64,000 bases of DNA, taken from the NCBI RefSeq assembly GCF_032854445.1, contig NW_027017957.1, forward strand, positions 374,001-438,000, written 5' to 3'. The notes below the pieces were generated by a model that saw only the letters and a program-made list of their open reading frames with translations, had not been told where the DNA came from and made no database searches. Positions 41,079-55,700 of the stretch are shown here, piece after piece (the first letter of the stretch is position 1; each line of letters starts with the position of its first letter). Position numbers and translations under genes: made by a program. The stretch is from Liolophura sinensis. Taxonomy: Eukaryota; Mollusca; Polyplacophora; Chitonida; Chitonidae.

Positions 41079-44000
41079 CTAAACATTAATTGTAATAAAA
41101 ATTGTCCATGTTCCTATTGTTATTTCCCTTTTTCCGCTGGCAGGTAAGCGGCTTTTCACGCACAACGTATTGCAATGCACAATAATCTACTTATGACACA
41201 TTTGTGATGATTTATATGAAAGGAACGTTATACTTTTACGGTGAAAATCTTGGAAAATCTCCACTTTTTGTGAGATTGTAAAAAAAAAGTAACAACAAAA
41301 ACGTAAAGAGAACACATAAAGGTTTGCTAGCAAATATAAAACTGACCTTTTGCAGTTTTGCTGGTTTTCTTTGCTGTATTTAATTCCTCATAGATCGGCG
41401 GTGACTCTTCTGAAATTAAAGGTGATACACTGTAATGTTTATGAATAAATATATGGAATTTCGCCATAGACGCGATTTAACTGTGGACGAAAATTCCTGT
41501 GAATACAAGTGCTTGTTTGTACCTTGTTGTCACCCGTCTGTACCACTAAGCAATATTGAAAACAGAACCCACAATTGCTTTATAAATAAAAAACACACCA
41601 GTGAATTGTATTTGGGGTATACTGGACATATGTGAGCATCGAGGGCAACACTGGAGACGAGAACTTGCTGTAACATATTTAGGAGTCTATAAACCATAAG
41701 AATCTCGTTGCCCATTAAAGTAGTGGCCTCGGCCTTTTTGAATTACACTATAAGCTATGGCTATTTATGATGACTTGTATTGCTAATGAAATAATTTATA
41801 TTTTTATTAAAATATGTAAAGGGCCCAACTGTGCGATACACTAAGGGAGATTTGTACGCTTTGTAGTGGACTAATGAGCCTCATTAGACATTTGTTACCT
41901 ACTTCCTGTATGTTCTAAAGTTCTCGCCAATCAAACTCAGAATTTATCCAATTTCTGATGACAACATTACATACGTATTTTGGGAATGCTAAATTCGCTT
42001 GGATGACATTATTTCAAGGTTATGTCGAATTTTATCATAAAAACTGGAGTGTCAGGCAGTCAATAACATCAAGGTAAAATTTATGGGAAATTGGTTTTTG
42101 TACCAGTAGTTGAAAAACAGAATAGAACCTAACTGATATATCAGCACCAGTATCTATCAAATGTTTAGTTTGAGCACAATTATCCGCGTCGTACCCGGAT
42201 GTCATCTGGTCCATAGCAAACGTTTTATCCTGTTTTAATTTCATTTTATTCACACATAGACAAATACAAATATTTACCCAAGTTAAAAAAAAACTCGTCT
42301 GGTATATTACCCCAGAGAGCATCATGGCCTTCTACAGAAATCATGGTTTCTGAGTTGAAACATGGTCTCCGGCTGGAAGCATGGTCTCGAACTGGAAAAG
42401 CCGCTTTCTACTGGAAACATGATACTGATAATATCTTGCCTTGTGGCATTTGGTGTACCCTTTGTGCTTTGCGACTCTCTTAATCAACGTCACAATTCAT
42501 TACTGCAAGATGCTAGTGTGTCAAGGTTATTCCATCAAAGGGTTTTACTCTGTTTTAGAATTTTTACAATGAGTAGAATTCTCTTGAAAATGTGTATGGG
42601 AAAAGCGATCAGAATCTCTGTGACTCTACTTCATGACTGTGTCCAATTTCGCTTAACGCATGACATGGGCCTGTATATTCCTCGTGTTGAATTAGGTCGC
42701 CCCGCTGGATATGTAAACTGTTGCAGCCAAAATGCTGCGGAGATAAATGTTTCATTATGGGCTTTTGTTGTTTCGATTTAAACGTCATTTTGGGAATTGG
42801 TGTTGCAATTATTGAACTGATACGTACATACTACTTCACGGCTAGTATTTGAATGTTCGTTTCGACGCATAGATTCCTGTGGGAGCCACTGAGCTGACGT
42901 GTTGCTGAGATATCAGAGAGACCGTCTAAATTATGTGAGCTTTTTCGTTCATACAAAAAAATTGCAAGAATGATAATTACAGATATTTTGCATTCGCATA
43001 CGCTGTTATAAACTCAGCGGGAGAGATCTACCCCTTTTAATGGGACGTACTTACCTGAGTTGGGCATGAGATCCAACTTTTCATAGACTCCGGTATTTCT
43101 AATAAAAGATGGGAATGCATTGACGATAAACAGCTTGATGAAAGATGTATCTTGTTCAGTTGATTTTTAAGCGACGTGGTAACATCAAATCTGCAATACA
43201 CTACACAAAATGTGTGATTACCGCTGAGTGCAAAAGTTATTTAATGTTTTAACCGGAAGAAACTGGTCGGTCAATAGACGTAAAACATTACCCTAACATG
43301 TGAAACGAAGGTTAACTTTGAGCCTAGTCATAAACAAACATGAAACCGCAATTTATATTTTCTGTTACAAATTGTTTTTGCAAGTTTTCATTTTGGCACT
43401 TATCTATGTTCTATGAACGACTTCGATATTTAAAATAGCTTCTTTTGATTATCAAACGTAAATTTAATGTCAACACTGTTACAAGGATCGGCTCATTGCA
43501 AACAAACTAACTTTGGTCGACAGATTTCTGACCAAAAAGTAACCAAACCGAGGAACGAAAATTTTGGTCGAAGAGAATATCACAGGCTACCAAAATCATT
43601 GGAGTAAATTATTTGGATAAAAAAATTGATCAGCGGGAAAAATATGATCAGCTTTATGGAACGAATCGACGGCAATATTTAAGCCATATTGTGGCAAGAA
43701 CGTGTTTACACCACGAGACAGTGAATGGGTATCGACTTGATGGAAGCATTCCAAATAAAACAGAAAAGACCAACATGGTTAAAAGCAGTTAAAAAGAACC
43801 AAACCTCGACGATAAATTGAGGTAGGTTAGCTGGAGACATTGTGACAAGGTAAAAGTTATGACAAGGTAAAAGTTACGATTTTGTTCTATTGGGACACAG
43901 AGTGATTGGCGTTACAAGACAGAGTGAAGGTCCCATCTTCATATTTTGTCATTATAACATGTTGCCATGGATATGAAAAGGATAAAAGTAGAAAGATAAA

Positions 44001-46757
44001 CGCAAGGTGTAACATCTGAAAGCTCAATGTACGCATAAATTTCTCATATTTAACGAATCAACTGATTCTTTATCGTTGGCTTTTATCCAATACCTGCTTC
44101 AAATATTGTCAGATCATTTTTTAATACCAGCTTACTCCAGACATGAACTTTGTGCACATTCCCTGAAATATACATATTATCTCAACTGACTTGTTTGTTT
44201 TTCTTTTATTTGACTTACTATATTTTATTACTGTCTGGTTGTATTATCATCCTGCTCACTGAAAAGGTAAGCGTCAGTGTAAGACTTCATGTGTGATTGA
44301 ACTTCAGTGAAGATGTATTCATTACTTCAGAAGGAAATAAAATAATTCAGCTGTATATTGTTCTTTCCACTTTTTATTATTATTAGTTGTATGAGTTGTA
44401 GATTGTTCGAGTCGTTTGTCAACTTTTACACCTATTGTGTACAATAGCTGAGCTATGTGACCAAAGCCCAAGACTACTTTGTGGGTGTCTTTCCATCTGG
44501 AACAACATTTCAGGACACAAAACGTACGACCATGGTAAAAGCATTTCGACTGGCATAAGAAAGGAGAAAGCCAACACTGTTTTTAGACAGAACACCAGTC
44601 CCCTTTTTTCCTCAATGGGAATGCTTTTTATACAATGATGGTGTATCTTGTACTGCAGACTTACGGCCAGCGCCCAGGGCTTCGTCCTTCCCATGAAGAT
44701 ATTTCATTCAATAGTTTGCGACTTAGTTGCAAATCTGTATACAGACATTTGACATGGACTAGGGTGATATGTAGGATTTCTGGCTCTTGTCTTTTGATAA
44801 AGTGAAGCTGGCAGGCCTATGGAATAATGTCTTTTATTTGATTTCCTGAATTTTTTAAAAACTTATTTTGTTTGGTTGTTCATATTCGTTTTATATTGGA
44901 AAATTGCATGAAGAGTACATTGTACATAAGAGTGCCTATTATATCCCAGCTTATTTGGGAATAAAGAGTACAAAGTTATTACTTGAGTCAACTGTAGTTT
45001 GTCAATAGGATCATTTTCTTTCAGTTAGTCTGTTACAGAGAACTGTACCAACTTCATAATTATTTTGTTTAGAATTGTTTTGACATGTTTGAGGACACAG
45101 TGATCAGCTTTGTGCATTACCCTAAATCCCATGACCACAAGCATTGATATCCATCACTTCCGTGTCTATAATTAGATGGTATATGTTACTAGCTATGAGA
45201 CACCATTATGTGAGGTATCAAACCAACCAATATGATTTTGGTAATAATGACACTGTTATGGTGAACAAAGAAAATGCGACCACATTCTTATCGGTTGCTT
45301 CGATCATATTCTGGTGGCTATTTAAATGTAACCATAATGGTTAGGGCCGTTTGTCCATTCTTATATAACGATTGCTTCGAATCTATTCTGGTGGTCATTT
45401 AAATTTAGTTATAATTTTTTTGGTCATTTTGACCATTCTTATACAACGATTACTTTGACCCTATTCTGGCGACCATTTAAATGTAACCCTGATGGTTATG
45501 GTCATTTTGACAATTCTAATAATGGTTACTTGGACCCTATTCTGGCGACCATTTAAATGTAACCATAATGGTTAGGGTCGGATGTCCATTCTTATATAAC
45601 GATTACTTCGATCTTATTCTGGCGACCATTTAAATGTAACCATAATGGTTATGGCCGGTTTGACCAATCTTATATAATATTTACTTGGACTCCGTTCTGG
45701 GGACCAAAGAAATTCTGACTCGTTTTGTGGTCGTTTTGACCCTTTGGAGTCTGTACCAAACTTTGTTTGGCTATAGGCGACCAATTTCTGTTGGGTCCAA
45801 TCGACCAGATCCTTTAAACAGTGAAGTGATGATTGTTACAGCCCAAATATTACAAGCAATATGTCAGTTTCAACTGTTACTCTAAGGATACAGTGTGTAA
45901 AACGCAAATGACGATTTGTTCCGGAGTGTCCTTTTTCCTCTTACTTACTGTTCGTTTGCCGAAAACCCAGTACCTGTGAGAAATAAGAGAAAAAAATTCT
46001 TACTTTGTTTTAAGTTAAATGCAAAAATGCGTTACTTATAGATTACGGAAACGTACGTTCCACTGTACTCTCTGATAAGAGCTTATGCATGCAAGTATAG
46101 ATAACAGACGTGAGGTAAAAAAAGCGTGAGCACCTATGTAAAAGGATTTTTTTCTGAGGCAAAATGAATCAAATTATATGTTTTTCTCCCGAACACAAAT
46201 TAGTGAGGCCCAGGAACACAAGGTGTCAATGTTCAGTCAGATAACATAGCGTGCCAAATGTTCTTAATTGACGCCGGGCACTCCGGTTTCCTCAACCCAT
46301 AAATATGAACGTCAGTGTTTGAGTGAAAATACTCGAGTATTGCGCTAAGCAAGAACCAAATATATAAAGAAATAACTACATCAATAAATAGTAAATACAT
46401 CCCAAACCATCGCGTCTTCCGCATAGTGCTCACTTCTCACCTGGAAGGTTTTCATAATGTCTGGTTGATTGCACACCATTTGATACGTCATCCGGTGTCA
46501 TCTGCCTGTGAGAAGAAATAATATTCTCCACTTATTATAATAAAATATTTAATATTAAGTATTAATAATTTTAGTTAATAGTTTGTGACTTATCTGTAAA
46601 TCTGCATACAGACATTTGACACGGACTAGTGTGAGATGTAAGATTTCTGACTCTTGTCTTTTGATAAAATGAAGCTGGAAGGTGTATGGAATAATATTTT
46701 CTTATTTCCTGAATTGTTTAAAAAAATTATTTTATTTGGTTGTTCTTATTCCCTTTT

Positions 46758-46789
<32 letters not shown>

Positions 46790-49700
46790 GATTGGTGTTT
46801 TACGCCGTACTCAAGAATATTTCACTTATACGACGGCGGCCAGCATTATGGTGGGTGGAAACCGGGCAGAGCCCGGGGGAAACCCACGACCATCCGCAGG
46901 TTGCTGGCAGACCTTCTCACGTACGGCCGCCAGCATGAGCTGGACTTGAACTCACAGCGACTGCATTGGCGAGAGACTCCTGGGTCATTACGCTGCGCTA
47001 GCGCTTTAACCGACTGAGTCACGGAGGCCCCTCCCTTTTCAGAGAAAATTGCATGAAGAGTACATTGTATGTAAACGTGCCTATTATATCCTGGCTTATT
47101 GGGGAATAAAGAAATCAAAGTCATTACTTGAGTCAACTTTAGTTTGTCAATAGGATGTTTTTCTTTAAGCTAGTCAGTTACAAAGACCTGTACCAACTTC
47201 ATTATTATCTTGTTCGGAATGTTTTTGACATACTTGATTTATTAATTTTTTTTTTTTGATTGGCGTTTTATGCCATACTAAAGAATAGTTCACTTATACG
47301 ACGGCGGTCAATATTATGTTGGGAGGAAACATGGCAGAACCCCGGGGAAACCCACGACCATCCGCAGGTTGCTGATAGACATGATTGAAGACACAATGAT
47401 GAGCTTTATGCATTACCCTAAATCCCATGACCACAAGCATGGAAATCTATCACTCCAATGTCTTTAATTAGATGGTATATATGTTACTAGCTATGAGATA
47501 CCATTATTTGAGATATCAAAACAACCAATATAAGTTTGGTGATAATGACACTGTTATGGTGGACAAAGAAAATGCGACCACATTTGTATTGGTTGCTTCG
47601 ACCATATTATGGAAGCTATTTAAATGTAACCATAATGTTATGGTCGTTTTGACCAATCTGATATAATGGTTACTTGGACCCTGTTTTGGGTACCAAAGAA
47701 ATTCTGACTCATAGATATGTGGTTGTTTTGACCCTTTGAAGTCTGTCCCAAACTTTGTTTTGTTGTAGGCGTTCACATTTTTTTTGGTCCAATCGACCAG
47801 ATCATTTTAACAGTGAAGTGCTGATTGTTACGACCCAAATGTTAAAAGAAATATGCCAGTCTCAACTGTTACCCAAATGCCATTGTGTGTAAAACGCAAA
47901 TGACAGTTAGTCCCGGAGTGTCTTTATGTATCTTACTTACTGTTCGTTTTCCAAAAACCCAATACCTATGAAAAATAAGAGAAAAAATTAGTTAGTTTCA
48001 ATATTTACTTTGTTTTTAATTAATTATATGCCGCCCCGTTCGAAGTATTGCGAGAGATATCGAAAAAGTACGCCCACTGTACTCTCCGACAAGAGCTTGT
48101 GTATGTATGTATAGATAACAGACGTAAGGTTAAAGAGGGCAAACCCGTATGCAAATATATTTTTCTGAGACAAAATGAATCAATTTATGTTTGTCGCCCG
48201 AACACACCGAACACGAGATGCCAAGTCAAGTAACATGGCGTACCAAATGTTCTTGATTGACGCCGGGCACTCCGGTTTCCTTAACTCATCAATCTAAACG
48301 TCATTGTTTGAGTGAAAATACTTGTGTACTTCGCTAAACAACAAACATATATATAAAAAATACTTGCATCAATAAACACTAAATACATCCCAAACCATCA
48401 TGTCTTCCGCATAGTGCTCACTTCTCACCTGGAAGGTTTTCATAATGTCTGGTTGATTGCACACCGTTTGTGTCATCCGGTCTCATCTGCCTGTCAGAAC
48501 AAATAAAATTCGCCACTAAATGAACTAAAATATTAACCTGCATAACCTACTCGGGTATGTTGTGATCATACACTTGTTTATCTAAAGCCATGTATAACTC
48601 AAACGTATATTATTAATATAAATATTTTTATATTTTGACACCTGCGTGGAGAGGTCAGTTATACTTACAATAAGTCGTTATATGTCACACAAATAATTCA
48701 TATAATTGTCAAACTTACTCTGTTTCTCCTGAAGACCGGCTACCTGAAAGAGTACGCACACAAGCGTTACATTACTTGACATCCAAGATGTGTATTGACA
48801 GTGTATGTATGCTTACTTAAATACTTTATGTACTTCTTTGTTACCTGTACTCATGTTTCTTGGAAACATGAACGGTACATTACAAAATGCTACAAAAGAA
48901 AGATTGACATTTGCATTGATATTTTCAAAATTTTATCTAAAAGATTTAGCACTGGCTTTTAAAAGACCAATGCTTATACCTCAATCCCACTGTTGTTCCT
49001 ACCATACGTTTTAAGTTATACATAAAGAGAACTGATTCGAAGAAAACCCTGAAGATTTAATTGAAATGCAATAAATTGGGAGTCAGGAAATATATATGTA
49101 CATGGTAAGAAGAATATGGCCAAAAAGAGATCAGTTAATCTAAGAAAAGACAAAAACAACGGTTTCAAATAAATCGTACAGTTTACTGCGGACTTTGTAC
49201 TGTCGTTTGCCCATTTACGGCTTATATGCCCTTGGCTGTTTAAATTAACAAGGTTTTTCTTACAACGTACGTCATTACCTTGCTTTCGCCTACGGAAGAT
49301 GACCACAACTAGAAGCGCAACTCCCATTAAAACGATAGCTCCAGATATGCCGCCTGCCATGGGGCCGGCAAGGGCACTAGTGGTACCGGGAGGTACATCA
49401 GAAACTGTAAAAACGGGTTTATAGTCCTAAAAACCCAGGAGGTAATATATATATACACACATATATAGTTCTTTTATTTGGAGGAGCTCTAAATTTTACA
49501 TGTATATACACTTTTATGAACACGTAAATAAAAGAAATTGTAAATGTTGTTCAAAATAAATTTTAAGGCAAGGTAATTCATACATGTTTTCCACAATTTT
49601 ATGTTGTTTTTTTACATCTATAATTTGATTTATTGTTGAGTGTGCAATACCTGTTGCACGGCATAACGGTTGAGTATATTAGGCTGTGATCGAGGAAAAT

Positions 49701-52690
49701 CACTCGACTGAGTAAGCCGGAATGAAAACAAGGGGCATTACTCATTTGTCTCTAACCACAACTCATATTCCTTGCGGCGCATGTACCACACCCCAAGTTC
49801 GCTTTTCATCGATGGACTCGGTGATAAGACAAGAAGTGATGTCAGAAAACACAAAATCTCTCTCAACCCGTGTTTCTAATAATACCTTATAGACACGCAT
49901 TTTCTTTATTTGACGGTCGATGTGAGTTCAAGTCCAATTCATGCTGGCTTCCTCTCCGGGCATACAAGGGAAGGTCTGCCAACAACATGCGAATGATTGT
50001 GGGTTTCCCCTGGGCTCTTCCCGGTTTCCTCCTACCATAATGCTGGCCGCCGTCAAATAAGTGAATTATTCTTGAGTACGGCGTAAAACACCAATAAAAG
50101 AAATACATAAATAAATCTTTAATTGAAGTATGCACAAAACCATTCCAGCGAACATCTGAAATTATTTTATAGATAAATGCTGATGAAGTAGTTCCGCAGA
50201 AGGACACCAGTGATTAGACTAAGCCTAAAAAGCCAACGAGTGCTAAAGGTCTAGCTTGTCTCGTGGTGGCAGTGATGTAAAGCGAGCGTAGAGAGCGGGT
50301 CATGTGCAGTTATGATTATACATTTAATACGCTGCTGGTAGAATGCAAGAAAAGCACCACATGCAAAATTGTGATGGCTTGAATGAGGTCACATTTCGAC
50401 AAAAATGTGGGAATTAGCGAATTTTTTGGCTCTTTTGTATTCCCGTTAGTAATGAGCTATTCTTTACTCTCTTATTTATACCTCTAGCACTAATGTTCCT
50501 CGCCTGCTATAACATAATGTTTGTTTTTGAAAACATACTTTTGGAACCAGTTTGTAGAATAAAACTAAAATGTTTGTCATTTTCACATATACATGTACAT
50601 GTACTTTTAGTCGTCCACCTTCTCTCAAAAATGTGACGTTTGTTTTTACCTGGGTCGGTAACGATTGCACCACGTCGATATGAAGTGTGTAAATTTCTTT
50701 TTCTTTTTTATTGTTTGCGTGCCACATGACCTTCACATTTACCTGTAACTGTACAACTCGTCTGTACCGTGTCACTTTTATTCCACCTGTTCACACCATA
50801 CACCCCGAAGATGTATTCTCCCCTCTCCTCGAGACCCTCCACCACCTCGCTCACAGCCATATCCTCTCCCGGGTCTGTTATGTTACCAGGTAATTCAACC
50901 CAATCGCCACCCTTCTTTTTGTACTGGAGTTTAAACGTCTGAGTAGAACCGCCATCGAAACAGGTAATCCACGTCACATTGGCTATACGGTTTTCACAAA
51001 ATGTGGTTGATAGAGTAGGTGGACAAGGACGATCTGGAACATTAGACAACGAATGAAGATTTCATGTAGATTCCAACTTTTGTTATGTGGATCAATTCCT
51101 TGCCGCAAGGTAATACTTGAAGCTGAAGTTGCCTTATATGATTTTTAAACTACAATTAATAATTGGTCTACATATTCTTTTCAAAAATTCCAAAAAAAAT
51201 TCCAAAATTTTGTCTGTGATGCGTTTGAATTTCCATTTGGTAAGATAAAATAGATCGTTGACGTACAAAATTCCAGTACTGGTGCCAGGGACGCTAAGAG
51301 GGATGTATCAGAGTCAACAACACATTCACGATGAATATATATAGATATAGAGAAATGTATGTTATTTATTTTTTTATCTATTTATTTATTCATGTATTTG
51401 ATTGGTGTTTCACGCCATACTCAAGCATATTTCACTTATAGGACGGCGACCAGCATTATGGTGGGAAGGAACCGGGCAAAGCCTAGGGGAAATCCACAAC
51501 CAGCTGCAGATTGCTGACCTTCCCATGTTCGGCCTGAGGGGAAACCAGCGTCATCTGCACTTGAACCCACAGCCACCGCATTGGTGGGAGGCACGGGGTC
51601 ACTGACCCGTGCTGGCATGCTAACCCCTCGGCCACGGAGGAGCCGAGAAATGTGTAAGGCAGGCTTATAGCTACTGCATGTTAGTGTTGAGTGTATGGTG
51701 TATTTGAGGAAGAAAATGTAGCTTTTTACTTTCTGTTTTTATACATGTAACATTTTTCAAGTAATTAGGTTTATGCTCTTAACGTTTATGTGACCTAACG
51801 ATTTCAAAAAGGTGGGAATTTTTCCAGCTAAAAGTAATTGTACATTTGAGATACATCTACTTCAATTTATTTGACCGATGGCTATTGCCGAATTCAAAAC
51901 TGGTTTACCTATATGAAGGAGGTCTGTGAAGTGTGCGCACTTGGGTGAAAGAAGTGATCAGTCATATAAGCTAGATAACCTTCAATTTTTACCCGGGCAG
52001 CAAGAACAATACAATACCTATTAAGTTAAAAGACATGATGGTCTCAGAAGATCCCTCGTCATTTTTAGCAACAAATTTGTATTTCCCGAAATCATCACGT
52101 TTAACGTCAGAGATTTCAAGTTCCGCCACGTGACCAGAAAGCAGGACTCTGGTGTTGTAAAACATAAACTCGTGGTAAGCATCCGTCACGCGACTTCGGT
52201 ATTTACTCTCGGTTGAGTTAGAGACGGTTAGTTTTTCAGCTGTACCATTGATAAGTTTGTACCACCTGAGGTTCACATAGGCTGGATAAGACACAAACTT
52301 AAACATCAGTTTGCTATTTTCACCGAGGGCTGCTGCTTGTTGGTTGATCTGTCTGACAAACTGTGGCCGGGCTGGGGAAGAAAATGAAGTATATTATTAT
52401 TACATTAGTATATTATTACACTGGATCCTGTCATAAACGGGTATTTACAGATAAGACGGGCCGACTTAGTAAAACAAATGTTGTTGCTGAATTCTTCCGG
52501 GAGTGTATACAAGTAATTCTGGAGAAAATATTATAGCCTGTAAAGTGATTAATTAAAACAACAAGTGAAATGGCTTGTCTGAGTTGGAGTTACAGTAAAG
52601 GGTGACTGAAAGTAGATTTAAAACAGATAATGTACAAAACTGTTTTAATCACGTTCAGTCTTCGTTAAAAACAATACTAATCACCCTTTG

Positions 52691-52759
<69 letters not shown>

Positions 52760-55700
52760 CAATCAAACATCATTAACTGTCGTGTCATTTCATGATCACT
52801 GAAGTATAGGGCGATGTGAACTTTTGTAGATAACATGCACATGTGTGTGGAGATTCCGCCTTGTATCCACATGGAATTGTGTAATATTTCATCTGTAAAT
52901 GTATCTCATTCTGTACAAGAAGGCGATGTTAGAATACACTGGTTGCGTGATTTATAAATCAATTTTTTGCTTGTCCACAGAAAGTGAGTCGGCCAGAGGG
53001 TAAACTGCAACGAATAGCTCGTGCTTTTCCATTTACACGAAAACCATGCTTTACTGTGAATGGAAACCATTTTAAGCACACTGTGTGTATACTATGTGTA
53101 AGACAGATCAGGACCTCCGTGCATACTTCCTATTCCATGAACACAATTCCTGATAAAGCAGTCTCGGGGAAAATAAATAAGAGCCAGCTAATGAAATGTT
53201 ACGAAATTTGAAAATGAGTGAATAAGTGCTAAGGGTTTAATGTCGTACATGACAATTTTTCAGTCATATGACCACGAAGGAGTCTTCAGAGTGCATGCAG
53301 TGTGCCTCCTTGTTGTAGGACGGATTCCCACAGCTCTTTTATCTAGTGCTGCTTCACTGGGACGACTTACCGAATGCAAGTAAGCGGCCTCACTCGAGCC
53401 ATTATACTGATTCCGGTCAACCAGACGTTGCACTATTCCCTAAATGCTGAACCGCCAACCAAGGAAGCTACACCTTCCTTCTTTAAGGTCTTAGGTGTGG
53501 CCTGATCCAAAATTGACCCTGGATCTAACTCCCCAAGCGGACGCTCTACCATCAGGGCCACTTAATTTGAAAATGAAAACCGAAAATCAAGGAGGTTTGA
53601 GGTACGTGTAGTTGCCTAGTAACCCTAAAGCACAGCTAGAGACTACAATTCATTACAGGAAGTCAATGTAGAATATTCTTGAAAAATGATTTGTTTCACA
53701 GTTGATTCTGCAGATGGAAAACCTCCCACTCATCAAGGTATTTATATATCTGAATGTTACTTATCTCTGTTATCACACCAGCAAATGGGTTGAAAGCCGT
53801 TCATGGGTGAATGGACAAGGTGCTGGTCTATCAATCGCTATGATACACAACATGGGGATTCAAGCGCACCTTGGTTACAATATCAGGTAGCGAAGATCAG
53901 CTGACCATATGTCCAGTCCAATGTTTGTTAAAGATCACTTGTCTTCGGGAAGTATAGTGTGCACGTGTGTACTTCATATGAGAAAATCAGTTTGTCTACT
54001 CAGTGATTTGTCAAAGTTCAGTTGTTTGCAACGGGGACTCCTACTTCCAGCACCTATATAGAGAGAGACTTAGCTGTCTCTGAGGGCTCCGATGTGTTAT
54101 TCCCGCAATTTTGTGGACACTGATCATTGTGTGGCAACTGCTTAACATGATCCTTACCACAAACATGTATGATATATCTTAGTTATTCATGTATGTTATC
54201 AGGCCATTTCCCCAGTTTACGGTTTGTTAAATATCACTTGTCTTCTGTCAATGTGAAATGGATATATCATCTACCTAAAGTTGTTTTTGAGGGCCTTTTG
54301 ATGTGATATTTACACACATTTGTACTCAGCTGTGTCTTGTTTATACTAAACATTTTATGACAAACAATGGATGAAAATATCAAATCCTCCGTGAAGGGTA
54401 GATTATCTTCGCTTACATATATTTATGATTTACCAGTTCTTGATATATAGATTACGACATTTTGCTACAAGTTCTTAACACCGCTCTCTACGTTTGCTTT
54501 ACAGTACAGCCACCTAGACTCCCTAGGTTTCACTCGATCCACAATTGGCGATGTGTCGCTCTCTACGTTTGTTTCACATCGCTGACACTTCCAGTAAATT
54601 TCGTAGAATTCGTGACCAACGGCGAGGTCGATGAGATCAGTGTGTGAGGCAATGATATCAAAAAACACCAAACTCAGTCTCAACATTTTTTCTAATAATA
54701 CCTAATACAAATGCAGTTATCTTATCTAAAGAGTCCACAACATTATTGTTACAAGCATTTTTGTTGCTAAATGCTGATTTAACAGTCCGGCACGAGAAGA
54801 CAAGTGATAAGGCCGGTCAAAGAACGGTAGGTGCGTCGCACCGGCCCAAAAGTCAAGATTGTCTGGTGGTGGCAGTTAATTAGAATATGGTACACTTTAG
54901 ATAAAGAGAATGGATATGAGTGTTATTAGAAGGAAAGTTTTATACAGAATTATTGTGTTTTCTGACTTCTTTTAAAATTTATTAATTTCTGCCTCATCAC
55001 CATCACCTGTGTAAAATCGGCGTTGTTCAAAATTTCTTAAATGTGTTTAATGCCCAATGACTTTAGCAAGTTATTTTTGATAGATACTTCATCTTACACG
55101 TTACGAACTATTGAAGACATGTTGCTAGCTTTAGGTTAAGTTGATTTGACACCAATGTTGACGATGTACAAAGAGATCAGCAACTCTCCATTAAAAAAAA
55201 AACCTTTAAACTTTGGCCGTCTGCCTGTCTTGTCGGCCGCGGAACCCTCGCTGGGTGACGTCATGAAGTGAAAACCTGCCGGTGTTATAAACTGCAAACG
55301 CCCTGCAAAGCATTGACGGATCCATGCACCACTCATGGTTTTCCAGAAGCCATGGTATGACCTAATTTATAAGTACCCTTACGTGTACTCCTTTTAGCAC
55401 CTTCAGCACCCTGAATTGAGCACAGTTCCTTGGGATTCTTGAAAAATGTTTACAGATTAGCGACTGGGCGATATGATAACCGCTTTTGGCTCACATAACA
55501 ACACGAATTGATTATCCATAGAATGACTGAAGTACCCATGGAGAATTTGGCACTGTAACACAGGGTACAGAATATAATTTTTACAGCCCAATCGAGCGAC
55601 ACCGGATGCAACGGGAGGAACCATGTAGTCGGACTAGCGGATTATGAGTGACATTGACGAGAATAGACTGTCACTTAACACAGGTATTGGTATCTATCTG

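Larger units (their letters stand above)
44712..46530 (-). repeat. tandem duplication, left unit
   Basis: It aligns with 46577-48515 from GACTTAGTTGCAAATCTG.. to the end of the YENL exon region. It includes one microexon and one tail exon and has an expanded 78-bp minisatellite but no full SINE. Confidence 0.8.
46577..48515 (-). repeat. tandem duplication, right unit
   Basis: Partner of 44712-46530. It carries two SINE insertions (46763-47035 and 47248-47382) absent from the left unit. Confidence 0.8.

Noticed and set aside
46682-47017. Open frames over SINE sequence (also 38889-39149, 49887-50207, 51402-51618)
   Set aside because: They are repeat-derived and share the same peptide (e.g. 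FHLYDGGQHYGG) in several places.
41029-49404. Classical ITIM or ITAM tail
   Set aside because: The residue at -2 is not I/V/L/S for ITIM, and the YxxL spacing exceeds the ITAM 6-8. I only claim Yxx(L/V) sites.
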